In this document: one piece after another, positions 32,479-41,953 of the stretch
How positions within the stretch are numbered: position 1 is the stretch's first letter
How the letters are laid out: every line of letters starts with the position of its first letter
Origin: Spiroplasma endosymbiont of 'Nebria riversi'
GTDB taxonomy: Bacteria; Bacillota_I; Bacilli_A; Mycoplasmatales; Nriv7
DNA length: 64,000 nt
Assembly: GCF_018831625.1 (NCBI RefSeq)
Contig: NZ_CP065193.1
Span: 992,001-1,056,000 of the forward strand
Direction of reading: 5' to 3'
Program-made: the position numbers and the translations under genes
Notes under the pieces: model-generated
Told to the model about the DNA's origin: nothing
Database searches by the model: none
The model's input: only the letters and a program-made list of their open reading frames with translations

Positions 32479-33644
32479 TTTTAATTTTGTAGAAAACTCT
32501 TGATATTTATTAAATATACCTAATTTTAGGTATATTTTTAATATGATAGAGGTGGATAATAATTATGGAAAAAATAATTCAAGAACTAGTAAATACTTTA
32601 ACAGATGATCAATTTTTAGAATTTTATGAAAAAGTCAAACAACAAGCAAAATTAATAAAAAAACAAAAACGTTTAAATGAAATTGATCAAAAATTTAGAG
32701 CACAAGGTATTAAATGCCCTAAATGTGAATCTTACCATTGCGTTAAAAATGGACATAATTCAGAAGGAAAAAAAAATATTTATGTAAAAATTGCCGTGCA
32801 ATTTTTGACGCTTTTTGTAATCATTTTATTTATTGAAGTCATTTAAATTATGAACAATCAAATTTATTGATTCAAATTTCATTGCTGGGGCAATCTAGTA
32901 AAACAATTTCTCGTTTTATTAAAACTACATTAAAAACTGCTTGATATAATCGTCAAAAATTAATTAAATCAAAACAATTAGAAAATACCCAATTAAAATT
33001 TAAAAAATTATCTGGTAAAATCCAAATCGATGAAATATTTATTAAAGAAATTCATAAAGGAAATTTCAAACATAAAACTGATCCACGAAGAATTCACCTT
33101 GACCCATTCGCAACTAATACTAAATGTTGTATTCAAATGGCAGTTGATAATAATAACAATATTTATGTTAAATCCACAAACACCAAACGTTTACAAAAAC
33201 AATGAGTTATTGAAAATATGAACAAAGAATTAATTAACCAAAATTCAATTATTACTTCTGATATGCAAATATTATATTTTTTAGTAGCAAAACAAACAAA
33301 TTCTACTTTATGTGTAACTAAAACAACAATTAATCCTGAAGCTAGTTATCGTAACTTAAATAAAATCAGTAAATTACAATCTAGTCTTAAAGAAGCCTTA
33401 ATTCGTTATCATGGTTTAGGTTTTACTAATATTCAAAATTATTTAAATCTCTGAAAATGAAAATATCAACATAAGGGTTTAACTCCAAACCAACAAACAG
33501 CGGTATTATATTTTAATGTATAAAAAATTAAAGTAAAAATAGTAATTTTACATAAAAGCCTTTTAAAATTATCAAGTTGATGATTTTTTTTATTTTATCA
33601 AGAGTTTTCGACAAAATTAAAAAGAGTTTTCGACAAAATTAAAA
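32479..33644 (+). mobile_element. IS1595-type element, copy 2, frameshifted, duplicated right end
   Basis: The left terminal repeat starts at 32479. The right terminal repeat occurs twice in tandem (AGAGTTTTCGACAAAATTAA at 33601 and again at 33623). The transposase (from ATG 32565) has lost one base in the A-run after NSEGK, so the zinc ribbon is followed by out-of-frame sequence. No 8-bp target duplication is visible, which suggests rearrangement after insertion. Confidence 0.85.
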
Positions 33645-33708
33645 AATTATTTGATACAATAAATAGTAATAAATGTTAAAATAAGATAAAAGTTAAGAGG
33701 AGGCTTTA

Positions 33709-35721
33709 ATGATTAAAATTAAGTTAAATAATTTACCAAGCAAATATGGTGCTATTAAGCAAATTTTAGTTGAACAAGGGAGTCATGTTAAAGCCTTTCA
33801 AAATATTTTGCTTGTTAACTGTGAAGGTCAAGAGATTCCTGTTAGTACTTTATTTGATGGTGATATTGAAAAATTATTTGTTGCTGAGGGCGATAGTGTT
33901 AAACGCGGTGATGTTGTTGTTAAAATGAAGATTATGTTGAAAGAAACTGTCTCTGAAAAATCAGTAAAACCAATAAAATCGTCATCAAAAAAGCTACCCT
34001 CTAATTGAGAAGAACAAGAGCAAGAATTAAAATTTAATTTATCAGAAAATCAATCACATTTAGAAAAGGGTTTTACAGCAGAATTTGAAAAAAAAGTTAT
34101 TAATCAAAAATTATCGCCAACGCCAAAACCTAAATCTCCACATCAAGTAATTGAAAAAAACAAAAGTATTATTAATTCTAATAGTGTTATTAGTGATATG
34201 CAAGAAAAAAATGAATCTGGTATTTCTAAATTTCGTCAAAGAATTTTAAATAAATTAAATGATATTCAAGAAAAAACTCCATTGTCTGAAAATAATTTAA
34301 GTTCAAAAACAACTTCAGAAGAGTTAATAAAGAAAAATGAAAAACCGTTATCATTTCGGGAAATAATTATGAAGCGAATGAATAATTTGCAAGAACAAGT
34401 TGTTACAGTTAAAGAAAGTAAAACGCAATCAAGTGATGCAAATGCTTCTTTTGTTGATAATGCTCGGAATACTATTTATAAAAAAATTGATTTAATTCAA
34501 AAAGGTAAAATTAATAATGATAGTAATATTGAAGAAATTAATAAAATAATTTCTGAAGAAGTAGATGATAAACTAGAAACTAAAGAAACTATTAAAAGTC
34601 AATATCAATCATTAGGATATCAAGAAAAAAATACTGAGCAAGACAAAGCTGCTGTTTCTCAGTCAGAAGTAAATTTAAAAGAATTAATTTATGAATTAAC
34701 TGATGAAAATATAAATACTCAACAAAGTAATCAAGGAATAAATAATATGTTGAAAAATTCAGGTCATCAATATGTACCTAGTTATTTTCATCAACCAGTA
34801 TTTATTCCGCCAAAATATGTTCCAATTATTAATCCACAATTAATTGCTTCTTATCATACTGATATGCAACAATCTTTTAATTCATTATCTCAAGAACAGT
34901 TAGAAAAGATTGCTAAACAAAATTTAATTATCCCATTAGAAAATAATTTAAAGAATGAAAATTTAATCAATGATAATGGTGTTAACATTGAAATTAATCA
35001 TTCTGCTGAACAAAAGAGTGGTCATTTAGAAACTAGAAAAATGCTTTCAAAAGCAAGAAATAGTGCTGTGGAAGCGTTGATATTAAGTAATAAATATGTT
35101 CCGCATTTAACATTAAATTGTGAAGTTGATATGAATAATGTCATTGCTCTTTGTGAAAGGATGTCTTCGCATAGTAACAATAGTAAGACACGGTTGAATT
35201 CAATGGTATTTATAATTAAAGCAATATCTTTAAGTTTAGAAGAATATCCAAAACTTAATGCTAGTTATGATGCTGATACTAATGAATTAGTTATTAAGAG
35301 ATATCATAATATTGCTATTGCTCGACAATATGCTGACGGTTTACAAACTCCAGTTATTAGATTAGTTGATAAGTTATCAATAGCACAGTTAGCAACTGAT
35401 ATAGAGCAATCTGATCAAAGGATTCGGGCAAGGAAAACAAATGACCTTGAATTTGTTGGTAGTACCATTACTATTACTAATTTTGGAATGGTTGGCGCAA
35501 ATTCAGGTATTTCACCAATTTTTTATCCTAATGTTGCGGTTATGGGGATTGGTAAGATTTTAAGAAAACCTGTTGTTTATGGTCAAAGCGTGACTATTAG
35601 ACATATGATGAATATAACATTAACAGTTGATCAACGAGCTATTGATATTTATGATGCGGGACAATTTTTAGAAACTTTAAAAAATAATTTAGAAAAACCA
35701 TATATTTTATCACTAAGTTAA
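33709..35721 (+). CDS. E2-like acyltransferase-fold protein without lipoyl lysine or catalytic His
   Basis: The 670-residue product has a lipoyl-like domain (residues 1-85, EIPVSTLFDGDIEKLFVAEGDSVKRGDVVVKM). It continues into a long polar linker with three related 15-residue helices (FRQRILNKLNDIQEK, FREIIMKRMNNLQEQ, ARNTIYKKIDLIQKG). A C-terminal 2-oxoacid dehydrogenase acyltransferase domain follows (from about 445). The lipoyl turn has NCEGQE instead of the DKA lysine turn. The active-site motif DHRxxDG reads DQRAIDI. AAGAGGAGG lies just upstream of ATG, the frame is clean and UGA-Trp is used at 34006. No other PDH genes are near. I infer a structural or regulatory pseudoenzyme. Confidence 0.75.
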
Positions 35722-35736
35722 TCTTAGCGATTTTAC

Positions 35737-35785
35737 GGAGGCATAAAGTTTTGTTAGGAGGGTAAAGATTTGAATAATTTTAATA
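35737..35785 (+). repeat. Dispersed 50-bp repeat, copy 2
   Basis: GGAGGCATAAAGTTTTGTTA is followed by GGGTAAAGATTTGAATAATTT, close to the copy at 57592. It lies just before an IS1595 copy and a plectrovirus repeat, so this is phage-derived DNA split by an IS. The remainder of 35722-35876 shows no gene. Confidence 0.65.
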
Positions 35786-35876
35786 ATAAATCATAATAAC
35801 CTTTTTCTTTCATTTATAAATCACTCTTTATTTCCTTGTTGTAATAAAATTACATACCGCCTTAATTAAAAATTTG

Positions 35877-37029
35877 TTTTAATTTTGCAGAAAACTCTTG
35901 ATATTTATTGAATATACTTAATTTTAGGTATATTTTTAATATGGTAGAGGTGGATAATAATTATGGAGAAAATAATTCAAGAACTAGTAAATACTTTAAC
36001 AGATGATCAATTTTTAGAATTTTATGAAAAAGTCAAACAACAAGCAGAATTAATAAAAAAAAAACAAAAACGTTTAAATGAAATTGATCAAAAATTTAGA
36101 ACACAAGGTAAGGTATTTAAATGCCCTAAATGTGAATCTTACCATTGCGTTAAAAATGGACATAATTCAGAAGGAAAACAAAAATATTTATGTAAAAATT
36201 GCCGTGCAAGTTTTGACGCTTTTCGTAATCATTTTATTTATTGAAGTCATTTAAATTATGAACAATGAAATTTATTGATTCAAATTTCATTGCTGGGACA
36301 ATCTAGTAAAACAATTTCTCGTTTTATTAAAACTACATTAAAAACTGCTTGATATAATCGTCAAAAATTAATTAAATCAAAACAATTAGAAAATACCCAA
36401 TTAAAATTTAAAAAATTATCTGGTAAAATCCAAATCGATGAAATATTTATTAAAGAAATTCATAAAGGAAATTTCAAACATAAAACTGATCCACGAAGAA
36501 TTCACCTTGACCCATTCGCAACTAATACTAAATGTTGTATTCAAATGGCAGTTGATAATAATAACAATATTTATGTTAAATCCACAAACACCAAACGTTT
36601 ACAAAAACAATGAGTTATTGAAAATATGAACAAAGAATTAATTAACCAAAATTCAATTATTACTTCTGATATGCAAAAATTATATTTTTTAGTAGCAAAA
36701 CAAACAAACTCTACTTTATGTGTAACTAAAACAACAATTAATCCTGAAGCTAGTTATCGTAACTTAAATAAAATCAGTAAATTACAATCTAGTCTTAAAG
36801 AAGCCTTAATTCGTTATCATGGTTTAGGTTTTACTAATATTCAAAATTATTTAAATCTCTGAAAATGAAAATACCAACATAAGGGCTTAACTCCAAACCA
36901 ACAAACAGCGGTATTATATTTTAGTGTATAAAAAATTAAAGTAAAAATAGTAATTTTACATAAAATCCTTTTAAAATTATCAAGTTGATGATTTTTTTAT
37001 TTTATCAAGAGTTTTCTACAAAATTAAAA
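35877..37029 (+). mobile_element. IS1595-type element, copy 3, apparently intact
   Basis: Both terminal repeats (TTTTAATTTTG at left, CAAAATTAAAA at right) frame a full transposase. At 1153 bp it is the longest copy and serves as the reference. No 8-bp target duplication flanks it (AAAATTTG against TTTTATTT), so the surrounding DNA has recombined. Confidence 0.85.
35963..36931 (+). CDS. IS1595-type transposase
   Basis: The 322-residue product has an N-terminal helical part, a zinc ribbon (CPKCESYHC and LCKNCRASF) and a DDE-type domain with IDEIFIKEIHKG, IITSDMQ and a C-terminal HKGLTPNQQTAVLY. This layout is typical of ISXO2/IS1595 transposases. AGAGGTGG lies upstream of ATG. UGA-Trp codons occur at 36241, 36268, 36351, 36611 and 36860. 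It is the only transposase of this family in the window with an open frame throughout. Confidence 0.85.
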
Positions 37030-37409
37030 TTTTATTTTAAAAATAAGTAATAAAACAAAATATTTAATATTAACAAACATAATTTTAATAAAAGGTTATA
37101 AAAACAACATTAAAATAATTTTTTACAACAAAAATCATACATAGGATATATATACTTAATTTGCATATTGAAATAATTTATAAATAATTTATAGTAAATG
37201 ATTATTTTTTCTTTTTTTAAAAATACCTAAGAAAACTAAACGCGACCATTAATAATTTTTCATTGTGTAAAAATTCAATAATATGATAAAATGGTAACAA
37301 ATAAAAATGACAATAACAAGAAAGGCGGGGTTAGTTTAGTAATTAAATAATATAATTAGCTGATTGTTTTATTTCTTCAAAGCAATATCTAAGAAAACTA
37401 AACGCGACC
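37030..37409 (+). repeat. Plectrovirus intergenic repeat, left copy
   Basis: About 380 bp recur in inverted orientation at 49071-49440 and in part at 57650-57874. The CTAAGAAAACTAAACGCGAC motif occurs twice here (37221-37247 and 37384-37409). The segment has no gene. Copies bracket the prophage, so it is likely the phage's non-coding region. Confidence 0.8.
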
Positions 37410-37483
37410 TTTTTTTACGAATAAGTTTACATTCTTTTAAAATAGTTATATAATTTTATCGGTTAATAAAAACCATTATATAT

Positions 37484-37560
37484 GGCGACTGTGGCGTAAT
37501 GGTTATCGCATTGGTTTGTGGAACCAACATTCGTGGGTTCAATTCCCATCAGTCGCCCCA
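37484..37560 (+). tRNA. tRNA-His (GTG)
   Basis: The anticodon GTG lies in a normal cloverleaf. The extra 5' G (37484) pairs with C73, followed by an encoded CCA, which is typical of tRNA-His. T-arm: GTGGGTTCAATTCCCAT. A TATAAT -10-like box lies about 30 bases upstream. It stands just inside the left phage repeat. Confidence 0.93.
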
Positions 37561-38010
37561 TTTTTATTTAAATTAAAATATTATCATAAATGCACTTTCC
37601 TTTATAGGACGTATAAAGTTTTCAGGAGTCTAGATATAATCTAGATCTCTTTTTTCTTTAACTAAAAATATGTTTCTAAAAGTATCTTTCATTAGAAATT
37701 CTTAATGAAATTTAATTAAATAGCAGTCTTGTTATTAGAAAGGAGCATAGCTAATAGAGGAGGGATGTATAAAGTAAATTTATAAAATAATGTTTTAATT
37801 TTATCAAGATTTTTCGACAAAATTAAAATATACATATGACAAGATTTTGGTTTATACAAACTTGCTGTTAATTAATAAATAAATACGAGCTCATTTATTT
37901 ATTACAAGAAATATAAGGTTAAATTAATATTTATTATTTTTATTTAAGCCTTGTATTTTTTTTGTGCCTTGATAGTAATAAACTAAATATATTTGTAAGG
38001 AGTTATGTGT
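37561..38010. other. Phage intergenic region with hairpin and IS-end remnant
   Basis: No gene is seen. The region contains a partial dispersed repeat (37607-37622), the palindrome TCTAGATATAATCTAGA (37628-37645) and a solo IS1595-like end (about 37803-37828). A perfect 12-bp inverted repeat TAATAAATAAAT/ATTTATTTATTA lies around GAGCTC (37873-37904). A ribosome-binding site (AAGGAG) for the next ORF lies at its end. Confidence 0.6.
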
Positions 38011-38364
38011 ATGCGAAACATTGAAAATATTTTTTTAAATACTGAAAAATATCTTTTAAAAGAAACGCAAAATGCAGTACTTATTAAAGCTCCGGCAATT
38101 CCGTGATTGTATGAATCTACTGGTATTTGATTTTCAAAACGATTTGTTTATAAAGGAAAATATGAGAAGTCTATTTGTATTGGAATAATTAAAGATGGTG
38201 AATATCAGTTGGTTTTTGTTAATAGTAAAGGCCAAGAATCTAGTTTGATTTTAGGTCATGAGTTGTTAGGTTTTTTTGTTGCTGAAAAAGAATATGATAA
38301 AAAGGTTGTAAGTTTTGATTATTTTAAAAATGTTTTACGGTGTTTTAAGAATAGGGATAAATAA
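38011..38364 (+). CDS. Plectrovirus-type protein, unknown function
   Basis: The 117-residue soluble protein begins MRNIENIFLNTEKYLLKETQ, with two UGA-Trp codons (IPWLYESTGIWFSKRF). It starts after TAAGGAG and opens the run of small phage genes. Position and size would suit a replication accessory or single-strand-binding protein, but no motif supports that. Confidence 0.6.
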
Positions 38365-38396
38365 AAAAATATCTTAGTTGGTTTTTATGGTGTTTA

Positions 38397-38427
38397 AACG
38401 GTGCGGAAAGCGTATGCTCCGCCCGTT
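38397..38427 (+). other. GC-rich hairpin in the prophage
   Basis: AACGG-GCGGA pairs with TCCGC-CCGTT (one bulged T), extended by GC/GC around a GTAT loop. It is much more GC-rich than its surroundings and has no U tract. In filamentous phages such structures act as packaging or replication signals; that role here is inference. Confidence 0.55.
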
Positions 38428-38513
38428 AATTATCGATGTTAGTTGAGTTATTTAACTAAGTTATTGCAATTTTTTGATTTTGTGTAGTAAAAAATAGTTT
38501 TGGAGTTTTAGAA

Positions 38514-38690
38514 ATGAAAATGTGAGTTAGTGGGGATGAACCACCTAAAAATTATTGTCGAAAGTTTATATATTCTATTAATAAAAAAACTGGATTAGAA
38601 CAAAAAATTTGAGCGTCTAAATCTGCAGTTGAATCTGTTAGAACTGATTTAGTCGGTGATAATTGACTTTGTGTTGATATTGCATATTAA
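38514..38690 (+). CDS. Small phage protein, unknown
   Basis: The 58-residue protein starts MKMWVSGDEPPKNYCRKFIY and ends NWLCVDIAY, with UGA-Trp codons. A GGAG lies ten bases upstream. It has no TM and resembles the ORF at 39102 in its start (MxxW...) and acidic end, so the two may be distant paralogues. Confidence 0.55.
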
Positions 38691-38719
38691 AAGATTAGAA
38701 AATTAAGGAGAAAAGAAAG

Positions 38720-38932
38720 ATGAGTATATTTGGATTAGTATTTTTTACAATTTTAACATTATTACTAGCATATTATATTGTGGTTAATATTTATCGGTTT
38801 TTTAAAGATAAAAAGAAATATGGTAGTGAAGCAAAACAGTTACCAAAAGATTTTACTTATTCACAACGAATATTTATTGCAAAATTTAAGAAAAATTTAT
38901 TAGAAAAAGATGGAGAAGAAATTAACAAATAA
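38720..38932 (+). CDS. Small phage membrane protein
   Basis: The 70-residue protein has one N-terminal TM (SIFGLVFFTILTLLLAYYIV) and a basic cytoplasmic tail. AAGGAG precedes ATG. Plectroviruses carry several such proteins for assembly and extrusion through the membrane. Confidence 0.65.
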   Translation: MSIFGLVFFTILTLLLAYYIVVNIYRFFKDKKKYGSEAKQLPKDFTYSQRIFIAKFKKNLLEKDGEEINK

Positions 38933-38967
38933 AAAAATATTTAGAATATTTTTAAAAATACATAGAT

Positions 38968-39084
38968 ATGACTAAATTTAACTATAATACAAAAATAAAT
39001 AAAATTAATCGAATTAAGAGTACAAAAAGGGTTAGAAAAATTAAAAAAATTAAAAAAATGTTAAAAATAAGAAAGATAAATTAA
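38968..39084 (+). CDS. Very basic 38-residue phage peptide
   Basis: MTKFNYNTKINKINRIKSTK continues into RVRKIKKIKKMLKIRKIN. About 40% of residues are Lys/Arg and none are acidic, as in small DNA-condensing phage proteins. The ribosome-binding site is weak, so the call is tentative. Confidence 0.4.
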   Translation: MTKFNYNTKINKINRIKSTKRVRKIKKIKKMLKIRKIN

Positions 39085-39101
39085 AAGGTAGGAAGAGAAA
39101 A

Positions 39102-39314
39102 GTGAAAGTATGATATGGTATTGCTTCTTCAGAAGAAGAACAAAAGATAGATAGAGTATCGCAGTTATCTGTATATATTAATGGTGATAATAATACTAAA
39201 CCTAATCGTGTATGAGTGCGTGATTATGGTGTTGGTCATGTAGAGATAGATATTTTTCATGATGCGTGGGTTTGTATTGATGCTATGTTATTAATTAAGG
39301 AAGTTGGTTGTTAA
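39102..39314 (+). CDS. Small phage protein, unknown
   Basis: The 70-residue acidic protein begins (GTG) MKVWYGIASSEEEQKIDRVS and ends VCIDAMLLIKEVGC. GGAAGAG lies upstream. The stop is followed at once by the next ATG. Confidence 0.55.
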
Positions 39315-39449
39315 ATGTTTAAAAAAGTAATTATTGAGTTAATTGAATTAATATATCCAAGTACTGATTTACCACCCCGAGTTGTATTTTTGTTTTCAAT
39401 TTTAATAATTGTAATGCTGTTTTCAGCCATTATTTTTCTACTCTTTTAA
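39315..39449 (+). CDS. Small phage membrane protein
   Basis: The 44-residue protein has a single C-terminal TM (VVFLFSILIIVMLFSAIIF) after an amphipathic N-terminus. It begins directly after the preceding stop, so it is probably translationally coupled. Confidence 0.55.
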   Translation: MFKKVIIELIELIYPSTDLPPRVVFLFSILIIVMLFSAIIFLLF

Positions 39450-39469
39450 CCTTTTAAGCGGTAATTATT

Positions 39470-39952
39470 ATGTTTTTAGTTGTTTGAAAAGATTTAGATT
39501 GAGAAATGACAAAATTTTATTTTTGAGATTTATTTATCCAAATTACAACTATTCCGGCGTGAGTTTCTGGTAAAGAAATTGATTTAACCAAAGAACTACT
39601 TTGACTTTTAATAGCAAATATTGCCTTTTGAATGGTATTAGTAGTTATTGTCTTATTTAAGGTTATCCTATTTTATAAGGTTAAATTATATTTTGTTTAT
39701 AAAGGGGGTGATTATATGATTGGAACTTTCTTGGTCGATGCACCAGCAAAAATTACTGGCGAACAAGTGGTTACTAATTTATGAAAAGCATTAATTACAG
39801 CATTCGGTAATATTTGAACTGATATTATTGGTGGTAATATGCCAAATGTCATTAATTTTTTTGCTACATATTGAGTTTTCTTGCTTGGTGTGATTATTGG
39901 TTTATTTTTGATCGCTTTCAAAATGTTTGAAAAATTAATACCAGGCAGATAG
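39470..39952 (+). CDS. Membrane ORF read in frame into the coat gene
   Basis: From ATG 39470, 82 codons (MFLVVWKDLDWEMTKFYFWD onward, one TM) run with no stop directly into the coat protein ORF, giving a potential 160-residue fusion. The segment has six UGA-Trp codons. Either the upstream gene lost its stop or readthrough yields a minor coat variant. The internal start at 39716 has its own strong ribosome-binding site. Confidence 0.5.
39716..39952 (+). CDS. Plectrovirus major coat protein
   Basis: The 78-residue protein begins MIGTFLVDAPAKITGEQVV and carries a Gly/Asn linker followed by one TM (FFATYWVFLLGVIIGLFLIAF) and a basic end KMFEKLIPGR. This matches the layout of inovirus/plectrovirus helical coat proteins, and gene position agrees. 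AAAGGGGGTGAT lies just upstream. UGA-Trp codons occur three times. Confidence 0.75.
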
Positions 39953-39983
39953 TAATAAAAATAAAGAAAGTGTGATTTAAGTG

Positions 39984-40130
39984 ATGCTATTTTTTAAAAA
40001 AATAAATTTAAGATTATATGATTTTGTTGCTTTAAATCGCACTTTATTTATTATTGCGTGATTTTATGATGCGATTTTGCATTATTATAATCCCCAAAGT
40101 TGAAGAATGTTATTTGATATTATTTATTAA
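39984..40130 (+). CDS. Small phage protein, unknown
   Basis: The 48-residue protein MLFFKKINLRLYDFVALNRT and on is hydrophobic and Tyr/Trp-rich. GTG 39981 is an alternative start. It lies just before the assembly ATPase. Confidence 0.45.
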
Positions 40131-40135
40131 TTGCT

Positions 40136-40971
40136 TTGTATATTTTATATACTAAAATTTCTCATTTTTTTGCATGGCGTAGTTTTATTAATTTCTTATT
40201 AAATTCGCCTTTAAATTTCAGTAATTGGTGCCTTAGGGACTGGAAAAACCGCTTTAATGGTTTTAGCTTCTTATTTATTAAGCGGTTGAAAAATGATTTC
40301 TACTTTTCCGATTACGGATAAACAAATGCTTTCATTAGGGTATATGTCTTTATTAGATTATAATTACCCGATATTAGAAGAAAAGCATTTGCTGTTATGA
40401 GATGAAACTAACTTATTTTTAGAAAGAACTGACTATAAAGAAAATGATGGAGTAAACCAAGGTTTACAAGAATATTTTTCTTCAGCTCGCTAATTTACCC
40501 ATACCGTATTAACAAGTGGGCAGCGAGCCGAACATATCTTAGTTAAAGTTCGTGATATTGCTAATAATGTGATTGTGGAAATTCGTAAAAAACCAGTTAG
40601 TATCTTTTGTCCTTATTTACAAGTTATTTATGGCACTTTTAAATTGGTAAGCGAATACGAACAATGACGAATTAACTCTGATTAATGCAAAAAATGATAA
40701 AAAAGTTCGCAAAATCAAGTATTGTAGCATTCCGGAATTAGATATTTATTTCTTTAAATTGAAAATTCCGATGTCAATTTTAAATCTTTACGATAATAAA
40801 TATTTATCATTCTTGCGTGAATTAAGTAATCGTGCTTTGAATGATAATTATCAACATAAATTTTGAAATGATAATGTAATGGATATTGAAGCATTAGAAT
40901 ATTTAAAAATGGAAAAATTTAGTAAGATACTTACTAAGTTAAAAAATAATCTGAAGAAGAAAAATAAATAA
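40136..40971 (+). pseudogene. Plectrovirus assembly ATPase (pI/Zot-like), three lesions
   Basis: The P-loop GALGTGKTALM and a Walker B-like LLLWDETNLF identify the morphogenesis ATPase of filamentous phages. The TM/N-terminal part (FAWRSFINFLLNSPLNF) is one frame off from the P-loop (near 40213). UAA breaks SSAR-stop-FTHTVLTSGQRAEH near 40490. A frameshift near 40685 leads into INAKNDKKVRKIKY to the end. Without this ATPase the prophage should not assemble virions. Confidence 0.8.
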
Positions 40972-40984
40972 AGGATTTTAAAAA

Positions 40985-41311
40985 ATGGAAAACTTAGAAA
41001 AAATGGCTAGTTTAATTGGCGATATGTTTTATAAAGTTTTTGATTTAATTTGAACTTTAACCATTCCTGGAACAGATATTCGCATTATTATTTTTCCACT
41101 AATTATGCTTGTGATAAATCTTGTAATTGGTGGCATTTTAGGTATTCATATTGAACGACCAAAAGTTGTTTTTCTTAAAAAATATCGAAAATCAGTTGCT
41201 GATTGAGGAGCTAAGAAAAAATCATCTAGCGGTCCAATTAAGAAATTTAGCGGTAATAGTCCTAAAAACAGACCATGAGTTAACCAACACGGACGGCGAA
41301 TAAAAAGGTAG
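40985..41311 (+). CDS. Phage membrane protein with basic tail
   Basis: The 108-residue protein has one central TM (IIIFPLIMLVINLVIGGILG) and a C-terminal Lys/Ser/Gly-rich basic tail ending NQHGRRIKR. The frame is intact. It is likely an assembly or minor virion protein of the plectrovirus; the exact role is unknown. Confidence 0.6.
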
Positions 41312-41320
41312 GTTTTTAAA

Positions 41321-41566
41321 ATGTTTAAATTGATAATTTTATTTATTCTTGTTGCTGTTTTTTCTATTTTTGCTTTAAATGACTTTTTAGGTTTATGAGC
41401 CTATGCGCGTGAGGGTTTAGAATATTTTAATAAAGTTCTATCAAATAATATTAAAATTTTAGATTTGTTTAAACCAATGATAAGGTTATTTTATCAACAT
41501 CCGATTTTCCAAATTTTAGGAACGATTTGTATTTTATCAACAATATATTTAATTTTAAGGAGTTAA
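41321..41566 (+). CDS. Phage membrane protein
   Basis: The 81-residue protein has two hydrophobic segments (residues 3-20 and 62-79), as in small inovirus tip proteins. It lies ten bases after the preceding gene. No motif is recognised. Confidence 0.55.
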
Positions 41567-41569
41567 AAA

Positions 41570-41953
41570 ATGAAAAAATTAAAGAAAATATTAAGTATTA
41601 AATGATTTAAAATCGTTTTAAGTTTTATACATTTTTTTATCATACTTCATAGTGTTATTACTATAATTTGAGTATTTTTAACGATTCTTCAAATTAAAGG
41701 GAATGAATTTTTTAAAGATTTTATACCATTAAATTTTCAAAGTGTATTTTTTAATATTTATCTTTGATTATTAATTATTTATTTTTTAATAACTGGTATT
41801 AAGTTAATTATTAAGGTTTATTACTTTAATAAAGTTTTTAGAAAGCATCAAATGCAAGTTGCTAATTGTGAATATCCACAACATCAACAGTATAAATTTT
41901 CTGATGCTTTTAAAGCGATAAAAAAGAGTTTTAAGATGTGATGAGATGCATAA
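41570..41953 (+). CDS. Phage membrane protein
   Basis: The 127-residue protein has two TMs (about 13-42 and 58-80) and a polar C-terminus ending SFKMWWDA. AAGGAG overlaps the preceding stop. Its last codons overlap the start of the ORF1-like gene (41946). Confidence 0.6.

Noticed and set aside
37030..37409. Repeat considered as a CRISPR-like array
   Set aside because: Units are not regularly spaced, there are only two motif copies here, and no cas genes occur in the window.
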